Below are positions 26,194 to 35,593 of a stretch of 64,000 nt of DNA, piece by piece; positions within the stretch are counted from its first letter, which is position 1, and every line of letters starts with the position of its first letter. The notes beneath the pieces were generated by a model, which saw only the letters and a list, made by a program, of their open reading frames with translations, was not told the DNA's origin and did not search any database. This DNA comes from Geobacillus sp. 46C-IIa (GTDB lineage: Bacteria > Bacillota > Bacilli > Bacillales > Anoxybacillaceae), in assembly GCF_014679505.1 (NCBI RefSeq), contig NZ_CP061474.1, forward strand, positions 1,518,001 through 1,582,000, written 5' to 3'. The position numbers and the translations under genes were made by a program.

Positions 26194-26311
26194 TGTACTC
26201 ACTCCTTGAACAAAGATGGGAAAGATATACAAGAAATTATATACATTTTTTCGAAAAGTTCAACTAATGAATCGCCAAATTTTGAGGAAACGTTGACAAT
26301 ATGAAGTCGCT

Positions 26312-27198
26312 GTGAAAAAATTCACTCCTTTTTCTCTCATCATCGCTTTAAATATGGTGGATGTTGCTGAAAAACGCAGCGTCAAAATCGATGCCGCCAA
26401 GCTGTCTCGCCATCTCGGCGTTCCGGTTGTTCCGGTCATCGCCCGAACGGGAAAGGGGACAAGGGAGTTAGCGCGCACCATTTTGTCGACAAAAGACGGA
26501 CACCATTCCCGAATTTTCATTGATTATGGTGTCGAAGTGGAATGCGCGGTCCGCCGCATTGCCGAGCAACTTCCCGATGATATGCCGGGAGATAAGCGTT
26601 GGATGGCGCTTCAATTTCTAGAAGGAAATGAGCGCATCGCCGTCTATTTACGCAACCATTTCGATTTGTCACCGCTGCTGGCGATCCGTGAGGAGACGGA
26701 ACAGGCGCTTGGTTGTCAGGCGGCTAAGCCTATTTATGAAGCACGTGACCGTTGGATCAGTGAAACGATCGCTGCGACGGCCATCGAGTTTGAGCCAAAA
26801 CCGCTGACGCTAACGGAAAAAGTCGACGCGGTGGTGACGAACCGCTATGTGGGTTTGCCGATTTTTTTGGCGCTGATGTATATCGTGTTTATGTTGACGT
26901 TCAACTGGCTCGTTCCGCCGCTTGCCGACCGGCTTGACGCCTTTTTCTCCGGGCTGCTCACCGACTGGTTGTCGCGCTTGCTTGATTGGGCGGGAGCGCC
27001 GCCGTTTATCGAGGCGCTTGTTTTAGCTTTATGGTGTTTGTTCTTTTATATACGCCATGTTTAGCGACAGCAGCGACGATCCGCAAAGAAACCGGATCGT
27101 GGAAATGGACGCTGTTGTCGATTGGCGTTGCCTTAACGGTTGCTTATATGATTTCATTCCTTGTCTATCAAGCTGGAATGATACTAGGCTTTCAATGA
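26312..27198 (+). pseudogene. feoB: decayed ferrous iron transporter FeoB
   Basis: The open frame 26312-27064 enters FeoB homology at IIALNMVD, the G4 motif of the GTPase, so the nucleotide-binding G1-G3 region is missing. It runs through the helical GDI-like domain (WMALQFLEGN) and the first membrane segments (RYVGLPIFLALMYIVFMLTFNW). It breaks after PPFIEALVL near 27030. The C-terminal FeoB end, ATIRKETGSWKWTLLSIG, resumes near 27066 in a different frame and ends at 27198. Most of the transmembrane core is deleted. Iron transport by this copy is not possible. Confidence 0.85.
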
Positions 27199-27212
27199 AG
27201 GGGGCGAATGTG

Positions 27213-27359
27213 ATGATTGCGAATATCGTCATTGGCGGGGCGATTTTCGCCTATGCCGGGTGGGCGCTGGTTCGTCATGTGAAAAAAAGCGCCAAAGGGA
27301 CATGCGCAGCATGCCATGCGGCCGATCGCTGCGCTGGCAGCTACGGGCCAGAACGGTAA
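27213..27359 (+). CDS. FeoB-associated Cys-rich membrane protein
   Basis: 48-residue protein with one N-terminal membrane helix (IANIVIGGAIFAYAGWALV) followed by a basic stretch and a CAACHAADRC motif. It matches the FeoB-associated Cys-rich small-protein family found at the end of Firmicute feo operons; its role in iron uptake is not defined. GAAGGGGG precedes the ATG at 27213. Unlike its partner feoB it is intact, which suggests that feoB decayed recently or that this protein has an independent role. Confidence 0.75.
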   Translation: MIANIVIGGAIFAYAGWALVRHVKKSAKGTCAACHAADRCAGSYGPER

Positions 27360-27370
27360 TCTTGGCGGGG

Positions 27371-27404
27371 AAACGGATTCCTGACAGATCGGAATCCGTT
27401 TTTC
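27371..27404 (+). terminator. terminator of the feo remnant operon
   Basis: AAACGGATTC pairs with GAATCCGTTT, followed by T residues. Confidence 0.85.
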
Positions 27405-27447
27405 CATTTTCCGACGGAAGGCTTCTAGCCGAAAATAAGCTGAAATA

Positions 27448-27588
27448 TAGAGCTGGTGATTTCGTGCAAAATACTGCTGATCCCCTCTATTTTTCAAGTT
27501 AGAGAAATCTTGCGGAATCAGCTTTCTTTTTTGGCGAAATGCCGCCAATTTGCGCGTGACAGTCGTTTTTCATCGGTCTTATAGGTGG
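27448..27588 (+). repeat. MITE-like repeat, family B, copy 3
   Basis: About 140 bp, more diverged than copies 1 and 2 but collinear over the whole length (GCTGGTGATTTCGT, AAAATACTGCT, TTCTTTTTTGGCGAAATGCC, GTCGTTTTTCA). The ends are changed on both sides. The remaining 27589-27996 is AT-richer and holds no gene or motif that I recognise. Confidence 0.7.
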
Positions 27589-27996
27589 AGAGCTGGTTCC
27601 ATCAACGCCTCGTTCCCCACCTCTACTGCGAACCCTCTCCGCTTCCATGTAGGCGGAGACAACGAAACAGTGAGACAAACAGAGACCGCCCAGCAGCCTG
27701 TCATGGTTAAGTGTACCCAATCACTTTCTATCTTTTTTCAGCGCTTATGCAGGTGGGGAACGCTTCATAAAGATGAGGTTCTTTTTTCATCGTCCGCTAG
27801 ATACACAATGCATTATTTTTGTCGTTTTTTGTTTCAAAGAATGACGAAAACGAAAAGGATCGAACGATATTTATCAAAATTTGTTTGCAGATGGGGCGAA
27901 TGGACTATTTACAAAGGAAGAAAAAAACGGTAAAAATAGAAATGAGGACGGCAGTTTAGAAAAGAGAGAAAATTCTATTTTTAAGGGGACAGCATC

Positions 27997-28593
27997 ATGG
28001 TTTACGATGGGATCATTTTGTCGTTGTTGATCGGCTGGTTTCGCGGCGGCAGCTTGAAAGGGTTTGCTGCTATGAAACTGCGCGGCGGTTGGTTGTTTCC
28101 GCTGTTGCTGGCGGTGCAGGTTGTCATCTTTTTCCTTCAAGAAAAAGTGGCATGGATCGCGAAAATGAGCAATGTAATTTTCCTTCTCGTCTACATCACC
28201 GGGCTTGTGTTTTTATGGCTCAACCGCCATCAGCCAGGATTTTCGGTTATTTTCGCCGGCGTTTTGCTTAACTTTATCGTTATGGCCGTAAACGGCGGAC
28301 GAATGCCTGTCTCGGTTGAAGCTGCACAATTTCTCGGCCGCGAATACATTGAAGCGTTAAAAGCCGGTCTGTACGGCAAGCACCAGGCGATCACATCGGA
28401 TACACTTCTGCCGTTTCTCGGCGACATCATTCCGCTGTCTCCACCGTATCCGCGCCAACAAGTCATCAGCATCGGCGACGTCGTGATGAACGTAGGGGCG
28501 TTCTTGTTTATCCAGCATCTGATGCTCAGCGCGCCGCGGCATAGGGCAGACGATGCTGAAGAAACAACGGGTGCTCCTGCGATCAATAAATAA
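27997..28593 (+). CDS. DUF5317-type membrane protein
   Basis: 198-residue membrane protein with about five hydrophobic segments, resembling the DUF5317 family; function unknown. Recognisable parts are the start MVYDGIILSLLIGWFRGG, LNFIVMAVNGGRMPVS near residue 90 and LLPFLGDIIPLSPPYP near residue 132. The C-terminus is polar and probably cytoplasmic. AAGGGGAC precedes the ATG. It is followed after 20 nt by a 30-codon peptide gene with a strong ribosome site, so the two probably form an operon. Confidence 0.78.
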   Translation: MVYDGIILSLLIGWFRGGSLKGFAAMKLRGGWLFPLLLAVQVVIFFLQEKVAWIAKMSNVIFLLVYITGLVFLWLNRHQPGFSVIFAGVLLNFIVMAVNGGRMPVSVEAAQFLGREYIEALKAGLYGKHQAITSDTLLPFLGDIIPLSPPYPRQQVISIGDVVMNVGAFLFIQHLMLSAPRHRADDAEETTGAPAINK

Positions 28594-28613
28594 AATTTAA
28601 GGAGGAAAAGGAA

Positions 28614-28706
28614 ATGAAAGTAAAAATGAAACAAGTGTTGATTAACCTGTTTATCCTTGGTTCGGTGATCGTGGCGTTGACGTCGGGGTTTAAACTCGGT
28701 GAATAA
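28614..28706 (+). CDS. 30-aa membrane peptide
   Basis: A 30-codon ORF (starts MKVKMKQVLINLF, ends SGFKLGE) with a perfect AAGGAGG 8 nt upstream. It is one hydrophobic helix with a basic N-terminus. The ribosome site and the tight spacing to the DUF5317 gene argue that it is real. Function unknown. A 28-bp palindrome (28750-28777) lies shortly downstream. Confidence 0.55.
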   Translation: MKVKMKQVLINLFILGSVIVALTSGFKLGE

Positions 28707-28748
28707 TCGATTTGGTTTTATCTAAATCTTCAATAGTAGTAATAGTAG

Positions 28749-28778
28749 TAGAAGAGGCAATAATTATTGCTTCTTCTA
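28749..28778. terminator. palindrome, possible terminator
   Basis: AGAAG-GGCAATAA pairs with TTATTGC-CTTCT, preceded by a short AGTAGTAAT-type microsatellite. No long T-run follows, so terminator activity is uncertain. It also marks the edge of the AT-rich segment. Confidence 0.4.
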
Positions 28779-28803
28779 AACCTTTGTTTGCGAGTGATTG
28801 AGC

Positions 28804-30636
28804 ATGCTACTTTCTTTAAATTTCATGAAACGTGAACAGTTTTACATTTTAATTGTTTCCATTTTAGGGGTACTATTGTTTTTTTGGAAAGTTGATTTCG
28901 ATACTCAGTCCCTTATGGACTGGGTTTTGGTTTATATGCTAGTTGGTAGCATCACCTTGTTGAATCTTTTTCAAATTATGTTGCCACCCAGAGCTAATGC
29001 TTTTTCAATGGATTCAGCTGTTTATCTAGCTATTCTGTTTGTGTATGGGATTAATTTTGTATTGCAAGTGCTATTTATTTATAGTTTGGTAGAGTTATGT
29101 TATAAGCGTAAAATGTCTCTATGGAGACACCTTTTTAATTTTTCAATATATTGTTTAATGCTAAGTAGCGCATATTACACATTTATAATATTTAAAGGCG
29201 ATATCGGTCAACTAAATGTCTATAATTTGTTTCCTTATGTATCCAGTTTGTTAGTATATTTCAGTATTAACGTAGCGCTTATAGTTCTGTTCTTTTATTT
29301 TCAAGGTGGAGTATTTAGAGGAGCACTTGATTTAGGTGTTTTAAAGGAAGCTTGTGTGGGCTATTCAGTAACTTTGTTACTCTCTCTGGTGTTATCGATA
29401 TTATTAGACGAAGAAAAATATTTTGGTCTATTTTTATTCACTATTTTGATCACAATATTATCTTTTGTCTTTAAAAAGTTTTTACAATTGTACCAGTTAG
29501 TTTCCGATAGTGCCAATAAAGATCAGTTAACCGGCCTATACAACCACGGCTTTTTCAAAGAAACGCTCAAGGAGCAGTTTTCTGACTGCAAGATGCTCAA
29601 ACAGCCGCTGACGCTGGCGTTTCTTGACTTGGACGATTTTAAAAAATATAACGACCGAAACGGCCATTTGCAAGGGGATCGGTTGTTGACGTTTTTTGGG
29701 AAGCTGCTGCAAAAAGCGGTTGAAGGGACGAACTTTACTGCCGCCCGCTATGGCGGCGAAGAGTTTGCCATTTTAATGCCCAACACGGCGAAAGAAGACG
29801 CGCATGCATTTTTAAACCGGTTGCGCAAAGAAGTGAACGATACATATTTTGACGGCGTCGAGCATATTCCATACCGTTGCTTGTCGTTTTCGTGCGGCAT
29901 TGCCGAGATGGAAAAAGATATGTACGAAAGCGATGAGCTCATTCATCAGGCTGATCAGGCGCTCTATTATGCGAAGGCGCAAGGGAAAAACAACGTGCAG
30001 TTGTATGATAAGCACAATATGTGCTTGGATGAAATTAAGTTTAAACAAGATTTGGAAGCGCTCGAGCAACAAGTGAAGTTTTTTCTTTCGAAAGACGTCT
30101 ATACATACCGCCATAGCAAGCGGGTGTTTAAATATGCGCTCGAGTTTGGCAGTCGTCTCGGCGAGTTGACTGACCATGAACGGCAGACGCTTATTTTAGG
30201 AGCGCTCATTCACGATATCGGCAAAATCGAAGTGCCGCGTGATATTTTAAATAAACAAGGAAAGCTGGAAAAACACGAGTGGGAGATTGTCAAGAAACAT
30301 GTCACATGGGGGCGGGAAATCATTGCGGCGGAGAAGCGGTTTGATGATTTGCTCCCGCTCATTGAACTGCATCACGAACGGTATGATGGAAAAGGGTATC
30401 CGTACGGGCTGAAAGGGGAAGAAATCCCGAAACTAGCCCGCATTTTGTGTATTCTCGACTCGTTTGACGCCATGACGACGGAACGGCCGTACCAGCCGAC
30501 GAAAACGTTTGAGGAGGCGCTTGAGGAAATCGAGCGCTGCGCTGGGACGCAGTTTGATCCCGTTTATGCGGCGAAGTTTGTGGCGTTTGTGCGAGAGCAC
30601 TATTTGCCGCTTGCGGAGATGGAGCAATTGAATTAA
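28804..30636 (+). CDS. GGDEF and HD-GYP signalling protein
   Basis: About 610 aa. Residues 1-230 are membrane segments (seven or eight); then GGDEF (DQLTGLYNHGFF, signature RYGGEEFAILMP near residue 315), then HD-GYP with HDIGK (near 477), HHERYDGKGYP (near 522). GGDEF domains make and HD-GYP domains degrade cyclic di-GMP; the GGEEF and HD-GYP motifs look intact, so it may be bifunctional. Start uncertain: ATG 28804 or TTG 28798, both with weak ribosome sites. The first 710 nt are strikingly AT-rich compared with the rest of the gene. Confidence 0.85.
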   Translation: MLLSLNFMKREQFYILIVSILGVLLFFWKVDFDTQSLMDWVLVYMLVGSITLLNLFQIMLPPRANAFSMDSAVYLAILFVYGINFVLQVLFIYSLVELCYKRKMSLWRHLFNFSIYCLMLSSAYYTFIIFKGDIGQLNVYNLFPYVSSLLVYFSINVALIVLFFYFQGGVFRGALDLGVLKEACVGYSVTLLLSLVLSILLDEEKYFGLFLFTILITILSFVFKKFLQLYQLVSDSANKDQLTGLYNHGFFKETLKEQFSDCKMLKQPLTLAFLDLDDFKKYNDRNGHLQGDRLLTFFGKLLQKAVEGTNFTAARYGGEEFAILMPNTAKEDAHAFLNRLRKEVNDTYFDGVEHIPYRCLSFSCGIAEMEKDMYESDELIHQADQALYYAKAQGKNNVQLYDKHNMCLDEIKFKQDLEALEQQVKFFLSKDVYTYRHSKRVFKYALEFGSRLGELTDHERQTLILGALIHDIGKIEVPRDILNKQGKLEKHEWEIVKKHVTWGREIIAAEKRFDDLLPLIELHHERYDGKGYPYGLKGEEIPKLARILCILDSFDAMTTERPYQPTKTFEEALEEIERCAGTQFDPVYAAKFVAFVREHYLPLAEMEQLN

Positions 30637-30644
30637 GGGGAAAA

Positions 30645-30698
<54 letters not shown>

Positions 30699-30844
30699 GT
30701 TTTATATGGAAACTGTGCGTGGGTGGGCCGTAATGTTCATGCTGGCGGTAGAGAGAAACATTTACTTATGGATGAGGTTTTGAACGTTTTTGACCAATTC
30801 ATCTCTTTTTTTGATTGTTACTGATTGAAAATGAATGTTTTTGA

Positions 30845-30892
30845 TTGATTTTTTCTCCCTTTTGACATATGATAGAGTTGTAAACGATATCG
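30845..30892 (+). promoter_or_regulatory. fru operon promoter with cre
   Basis: A TTGATT (30845-30850) and TATGAT (30868-30873) pair is 17 bp apart; a second -35-like TTGACA lies at 30862-30867. TGTAAACGATATCG (30879-30892) matches the CcpA cre at all constrained bases except the last. This predicts catabolite repression in addition to FruR control. Confidence 0.6.
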
Positions 30893-30913
30893 CCGATGAT
30901 CGGAGGTGGGAAT

Positions 30914-31666
30914 GTGCTGACGGAAGAACGTCACCGCCTCATTTTGGAGCTTTTGGCGCAAAAAGGGGTCATCAAGCTGCAAGAGCTCGTGGATGCGACC
31001 GGTTCATCCGAGTCGACGATTCGCCGCGATTTGACGCAGCTTGAAAATGAAAAGAAGCTGCGCCGCGTGCACGGTGGAGCGGCGTTGTTGCAGCAAAAAC
31101 GCGAAGAGTTAAGCGTGTCGGAAAAATCGCTGAAGTATATAGCAGAAAAACGGCGGATCGCCGCCTACGCGGCCAGCTTGGTGCAAAAAGGAAACTGCAT
31201 TTATTTGGATGCGGGAACGACAACGTGGGAAATGATTCCGCACTTGGCTGACAAAAAAGTCACCGTGGTCACGAACGGCGTGATGCATGTGGAGCGGCTG
31301 CTCGAGCATAACGTCACGACGTACTTAGTCGGCGGCATGATTAAGCCAAAGACGAAAGCGTTGATCGGTCGCGGGGCCATTGAGTCGCTCCGGCAGTACC
31401 GCTTTGACCAATGTTTTATCGGCGCCAACGGTGTTCACGACGAATATGGCTATACGACGCCGGATCCGGAAGAGGCGCTCGTCAAATATACGGCCATGCA
31501 GCTGGCGCAACGCGCGTATGTGCTTGCAGATCATTCGAAGTTAAATGAAAGCGCGTTCGCCAAAATCGCCGATTTGCACGAGGCCGTGTTAATTACTGAT
31601 GAGTTGGATGAAGAGTGGCAAGAACGATACAAAGCAAAAACAACAGTAGAGGTTGTCGCCCTATGA
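30914..31666 (+). CDS. fruR: DeoR family repressor of the fructose operon
   Basis: 250-residue DeoR-type repressor. The N-terminal helix-turn-helix is LTEERHRLILELL...SSESTIRRDLTQLE (residues 2-42), and the C-terminal sugar-phosphate domain contains YLDAGTTTWEMIPHL and FIGANGVHDEYGYTT. In Firmicutes the equivalent protein represses fruKA until fructose 1-phosphate binds. The start is GTG 30914 with GGAGGTGG upstream. It overlaps fruK by 4 nt (ATGA), so the two are translationally coupled. Confidence 0.93.
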   Translation: MLTEERHRLILELLAQKGVIKLQELVDATGSSESTIRRDLTQLENEKKLRRVHGGAALLQQKREELSVSEKSLKYIAEKRRIAAYAASLVQKGNCIYLDAGTTTWEMIPHLADKKVTVVTNGVMHVERLLEHNVTTYLVGGMIKPKTKALIGRGAIESLRQYRFDQCFIGANGVHDEYGYTTPDPEEALVKYTAMQLAQRAYVLADHSKLNESAFAKIADLHEAVLITDELDEEWQERYKAKTTVEVVAL

Positions 31667-32574
31667 TTTATACATGTACGTTAAATCCGTCTGTTGACTA
31701 TGTCGTCCATGTTGATGAATTGCGTGTCGGCGAATTGAACCGTACGCTGAAAACGTCGATATTTCCGGGCGGGAAAGGAATTAACGTGTCACGCGTGCTC
31801 AAGCGCCTTGGCGTCGACAGCACAGCGCTCGGGTTCGCCGGCGGGTTTACTGGACAGTTCATTGAAGAGGAATTGCAAAAGGAAGGCATTCGCTGCGATT
31901 TTGTTCACGTCTCCGGCCAGACTCGCATTAATGTGAAGCTGAAAGCCGGGCTTGAGACGGAAATTAACGGCCAAGGGCCGGCCATCACCAGTGAGGATGC
32001 TGCGCAGCTGACAGCGAAAATCGGGGCGCTTTCGGCTGGTGACGTCCTTGTGTTGGCGGGAAGTGTGCCGCCATCGCTGCCGGCGGATGTATACGAGCAG
32101 CTGGCAGCGGAGACAGTGAAACGGCAAGCCCGCCTTGTCATCGATACAAGCGGTCCGGCGCTTCGAACGCTGATTGCCTGCCGGCCGTTTCTTGTCAAGC
32201 CGAACCATTATGAACTCGCTGAGCTATTTGGCGTCTCTGCACTGACGAAAGAAGAAGTCGTCATCTATGGCCGCCGTCTGACCGAGATGGGCATTTGCCA
32301 TGTCATCGTATCGATGGGCGGCGATGGGGCGTTTTATTTCGGCGAGGAGGCGGAACTGTTTGCCGAAGCGCCCAAGGGAACGGTCAGAAACTCGGTCGGG
32401 GCGGGTGATTCGATGGTTGCGGGCTTTTTAGCCGCCCATGCGAGCGGAAAACCGATCGAGGAAGCGTTCGCCTACAGCGTGGCGGCCGGAAGCGCAACAG
32501 CGTTTTCCGAAGGCTTATGCACGAAAGAGGAAGTGGAAACACTCGTTGGCCGCGTTCGCGTCGCGCGTTTATAA
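31663..32574 (+). CDS. fruK: 1-phosphofructokinase
   Basis: PfkB-family kinase, 303 aa, phosphorylating fructose 1-phosphate to fructose 1,6-bisphosphate in the cytoplasm. Signatures are TLNPSVDYVV at the N-terminus, FPGGKGINVSRVLKRLG near residue 34 and the catalytic GAGDSMVAGFLAA near residue 245 (anion hole and Asp base). It starts within the fruR stop codon. The next gene, fruA, is 25 nt downstream with its own AAAGGGGG. Confidence 0.95.
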   Translation: MIYTCTLNPSVDYVVHVDELRVGELNRTLKTSIFPGGKGINVSRVLKRLGVDSTALGFAGGFTGQFIEEELQKEGIRCDFVHVSGQTRINVKLKAGLETEINGQGPAITSEDAAQLTAKIGALSAGDVLVLAGSVPPSLPADVYEQLAAETVKRQARLVIDTSGPALRTLIACRPFLVKPNHYELAELFGVSALTKEEVVIYGRRLTEMGICHVIVSMGGDGAFYFGEEAELFAEAPKGTVRNSVGAGDSMVAGFLAAHASGKPIEEAFAYSVAAGSATAFSEGLCTKEEVETLVGRVRVARL

Positions 32575-32599
32575 ACGGAAATAAAGGGGGATCACAAAG

Positions 32600-34471
32600 A
32601 TGAACATCATCGATTTGTTGACAAAAGAAACGATCATTCTTAAGCTTCAGGCGAAGACAAAGAGCGAAGTAATTGATGAGCTGGCGGCGAAGCTCGCTGA
32701 GGCGGGAGCGGTCGGCGATGTCGAGGCGTTCAAACAAGCCATTTGGGCGCGCGAAAAGCAAAGCACGACCGGCGTCGGGGATGGCATCGCCATTCCGCAC
32801 GCCAAAACGGCAGCGGTCAAGCGTCCGGCCGTGGCGTTCGGCCGTTCAGTGGAAGGCATTGATTATGAGTCGCTCGATGGCAAGCCAAGCCATTTGTTTT
32901 TCATGATCGCCGCGCCAGAAGGCGGGGAGCAGACGCATTTGCAGGCGTTGGCCCGATTGTCTTCCATGCTGATGGATGCATCGTTCCGCGCCGAGCTTGA
33001 AAACGCTTCAAGCGAAGAGGAAGTTGTTCGTTTGCTGGCGGCAAAAGAGGATGAAAAGGAAGCGCCGTCGCCGCAGGCCGCGCCGGCTGGCGGCGGACGG
33101 AAAGTGCTCGCCGTCACCGCCTGCCCGACCGGGATTGCCCATACGTATATGGCTGCTGATGCGCTAAAAGCGAAAGCGGCGGAAATGGGCGTGACGATCA
33201 AAGTGGAAACGAATGGATCTGATGGGGTAAAAAATGCGCTCACCGCGCAGGAGATTGAAGAAGCCGTAGCGATTATTGTCGCGGCTGATAAACAAGTCGA
33301 AATGGATCGCTTTGACGGCAAACACGTGATCCAAGTGCCTGTCGCTCAGGCGATCCGTCAGCCGGAAACGCTCATCGAGCAAGCGTTGCGCCAAGATGCA
33401 CCGATTTACCGGGCGAGCGGTGCTCCGCGGGGCGGCGCGGGAGCGGCGAAGCCGCGCACCGGCTTTTACAAACATTTGATGAACGGCGTTTCGAATATGC
33501 TTCCGTTCGTTGTCGGCGGCGGGATTTTGATCGCGCTTTCCTTCACTTTCGGCATTAAAGCGTTCGACCCGAACGACCCGTCGTACCATCCGTTTGCCAA
33601 AGCGTTGATGGACATCGGCGGCGGCAATGCGTTCGCCTTAATGATTCCCGTGCTTGCTGCGTTTATCGCGATGAGCATCGCTGACCGGCCGGGATTTGCG
33701 CCGGGGATGGTCGGCGGCTTTATGGCGGCCAACGGCGGCGCTGGTTTCCTCGGCGGATTGATTGCTGGTTTCCTAGCCGGGTATTTGGTCGTCGGATTAC
33801 GAAAACTGTTCAGCCGCTTGCCTCAGTCGTTAGAAGGCATTAAACCGGTGCTATTGTATCCGCTGTTCGGCATTTTCCTGACTGGCATGATTATGATGTA
33901 TATTGTCATCGATCCGGTGAAAGCATTGAATGAAGGGTTGAAACATTGGCTTTCTGGCATGGGGACGGCGAACTTAGTGCTGCTCGGTGCGGTGTTAGGC
34001 GGCATGATGGCGGTGGACATGGGCGGTCCGATTAACAAAGCCGCGTTTACGTTTGGAATCGCCATGATCGACGCTGGCAACTATGCGCCGCATGCGGCCA
34101 TTATGGCCGGTGGGATGGTGCCGCCGCTCGGATTGGCACTGGCGACGACATTCTTTAAGAAGAAATTTACAAAAGCGGAGCGCGAGGCCGGCAAAACGTG
34201 CTATATTATGGGTGCTTCGTTCATCACGGAAGGAGCGATTCCGTTTGCCGCGGCCGATCCGGTGCGGGTCATTCCGTCGATTATCGTCGGCTCAGCTGTA
34301 GCAGGGGCGCTGACGATGCTGTTTGGCATCGGACTTCCGGCGCCGCACGGCGGCATTTTCGTCATCCCGATCGTCAAAGGAAGCGCATGGCTTTACATCC
34401 TTGCCATTTTGATCGGCTCCATCGTGACGGCGCTGATGGTCGGGCTGTGGAAAAAAGAAGTGAAAGAATAA
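32600..34471 (+). CDS. fruA: fructose PTS IIABC transporter
   Basis: 623-residue fused fructose permease that imports fructose as fructose 1-phosphate. Order: IIA (residues 1-145, phospho-His in GIAIPHAKTAAV), a Pro/Ala linker, IIB (about 168-265, phospho-Cys in VTACPTGIAHTYMAADAL), then IIC (about 290-620) with eight or more membrane segments, including GGGILIALSFTFGIKAF and MGGPINKAAFTFG. Domain order A-B-C is the usual Firmicute arrangement. A strong terminator follows. Confidence 0.95.
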   Translation: MNIIDLLTKETIILKLQAKTKSEVIDELAAKLAEAGAVGDVEAFKQAIWAREKQSTTGVGDGIAIPHAKTAAVKRPAVAFGRSVEGIDYESLDGKPSHLFFMIAAPEGGEQTHLQALARLSSMLMDASFRAELENASSEEEVVRLLAAKEDEKEAPSPQAAPAGGGRKVLAVTACPTGIAHTYMAADALKAKAAEMGVTIKVETNGSDGVKNALTAQEIEEAVAIIVAADKQVEMDRFDGKHVIQVPVAQAIRQPETLIEQALRQDAPIYRASGAPRGGAGAAKPRTGFYKHLMNGVSNMLPFVVGGGILIALSFTFGIKAFDPNDPSYHPFAKALMDIGGGNAFALMIPVLAAFIAMSIADRPGFAPGMVGGFMAANGGAGFLGGLIAGFLAGYLVVGLRKLFSRLPQSLEGIKPVLLYPLFGIFLTGMIMMYIVIDPVKALNEGLKHWLSGMGTANLVLLGAVLGGMMAVDMGGPINKAAFTFGIAMIDAGNYAPHAAIMAGGMVPPLGLALATTFFKKKFTKAEREAGKTCYIMGASFITEGAIPFAAADPVRVIPSIIVGSAVAGALTMLFGIGLPAPHGGIFVIPIVKGSAWLYILAILIGSIVTALMVGLWKKEVKE

Positions 34472-34473
34472 GA

Positions 34474-34509
34474 GAAAAAGCGTTCCGCGGGCAGCGGAGC
34501 GCTTTTTGT
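34474..34509 (+). terminator. terminator of the fru operon
   Basis: AAAAAGCG-TCCGC pairs with GCGGA-CGCTTTTT. Confidence 0.9.
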
Positions 34510-34527
34510 CTGTCAGAGCGGCGGGCT

Positions 34528-35505
34528 TTATGGCTTGTTTCCGCCCGATTCAGCACGCCCGAATCCCCCGCATGCGGCTAGTTGGGCGGCAATGTCCACC
34601 ACCTCGCCAAGCTTCAGGCAAAGGAGGCGGGCATCGTCCAACCCGCGCCGCCGCCACTCGTCCCATAGGCGGTCGAGCGCTTCTTTCGGCGTATCGTCAG
34701 CGAGGCGGAACGCCCCGTAATGCATCGGGACAAACAGGCGGGCGCGGCAATCGAAAAATGCCTGCACCGCCTCCTCCGGCGTCGTATGCTGCGGTCCCAT
34801 AAACCATTCCGGCTCATACGCGCCGATCGGCAGGAGGGCATAGTCGATTGAAAACCGCTCGCCGATGTCGCGAAAGCCGCGGAAATAGCCGCTGTCGCCA
34901 GCGAAATAAACCGTCGGTGCGCCGTCTGCCTCAATGACCCATCCGCCCCAGTGCGACGTATTCGTATCCCAAAGCGTTCGCCGCGTCCAATGTTGGGCGG
35001 GAACAAACGTGAGCGATACGCCGTGAAAGGAGGCCGTCTGCCACCATGACAATTCGGTGACATGACGGTAGCCGCGGCGGCGGAGCAGGCGGCCGAGGCC
35101 GACCGGAACGAATACATGCGGATCACCGGGCAAGCGGCGGAGGCTGCCGAAATGCAAATGGTCATAATGGCCGTGGGAGATCAAAACGGCGTCAACGGAT
35201 GGCATCTCCTCAAGCGGTACTCCCGGGGCTGACAGGCGTTTGGCCGTTCCCATCCGCTTCGCCCAGACGGGATCGGTGATGATCGTGATGCCGTTCATTT
35301 GCACGACGAACGTCGAATGGCCGATCCAACAAAGCTGCGGCCGTCCGTTCGGATGATGAAGCCGGTTCCATTGCGGCGGCACGGCGTGCGGTACGACGTA
35401 CGACAAGTCTTTTTGCTTTTGTTTCCGTTCCCGCTGCCAGCGGCGGAAATCGGCCCACGCTTTTTGCGTCGATACGTTATCTAAATTTTCGTACCGTTTC
35501 GGCAT
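34528..35505 (-). CDS. metallo-beta-lactamase-fold hydrolase, NAPE-PLD-like
   Basis: 325-residue metallo-beta-lactamase-fold protein of the N-acyl-phosphatidylethanolamine phospholipase D-like group (also called UlaG-like). Metal motifs are visible: [17 protein letters not shown] (HxHxDH), DSGYFRGF and PMHYGAF. Substrates of bacterial members are poorly defined. No signal peptide. The start is ATG 35505 with GGGGAG 8-9 nt upstream; the longer frame to 35568 is not supported. It is divergent from the yjbQ gene and ends next to the fru terminator. Confidence 0.83.
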   Translation of the reverse strand: MPKRYENLDNVSTQKAWADFRRWQRERKQKQKDLSYVVPHAVPPQWNRLHHPNGRPQLCWIGHSTFVVQMNGITIITDPVWAKRMGTAKRLSAPGVPLEEMPSVDAVLISHGHYDHLHFGSLRRLPGDPHVFVPVGLGRLLRRRGYRHVTELSWWQTASFHGVSLTFVPAQHWTRRTLWDTNTSHWGGWVIEADGAPTVYFAGDSGYFRGFRDIGERFSIDYALLPIGAYEPEWFMGPQHTTPEEAVQAFFDCRARLFVPMHYGAFRLADDTPKEALDRLWDEWRRRGLDDARLLCLKLGEVVDIAAQLAACGGFGRAESGGNKP

Positions 35506-35593
35506 CGTTTTTCTCCCCTTGTTTTTTTGCGCTATAATTAGAGTAGCAAACATTGCTTTCCGGTACAAAATCTTTGTTCAGGTGGTGGAATCG

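Noticed and set aside
27550..27933. 127-codon frame in the 27.4-28.0 kb spacer
   Set aside because: Starts inside the family B repeat, no ribosome site, composition unlike local genes.
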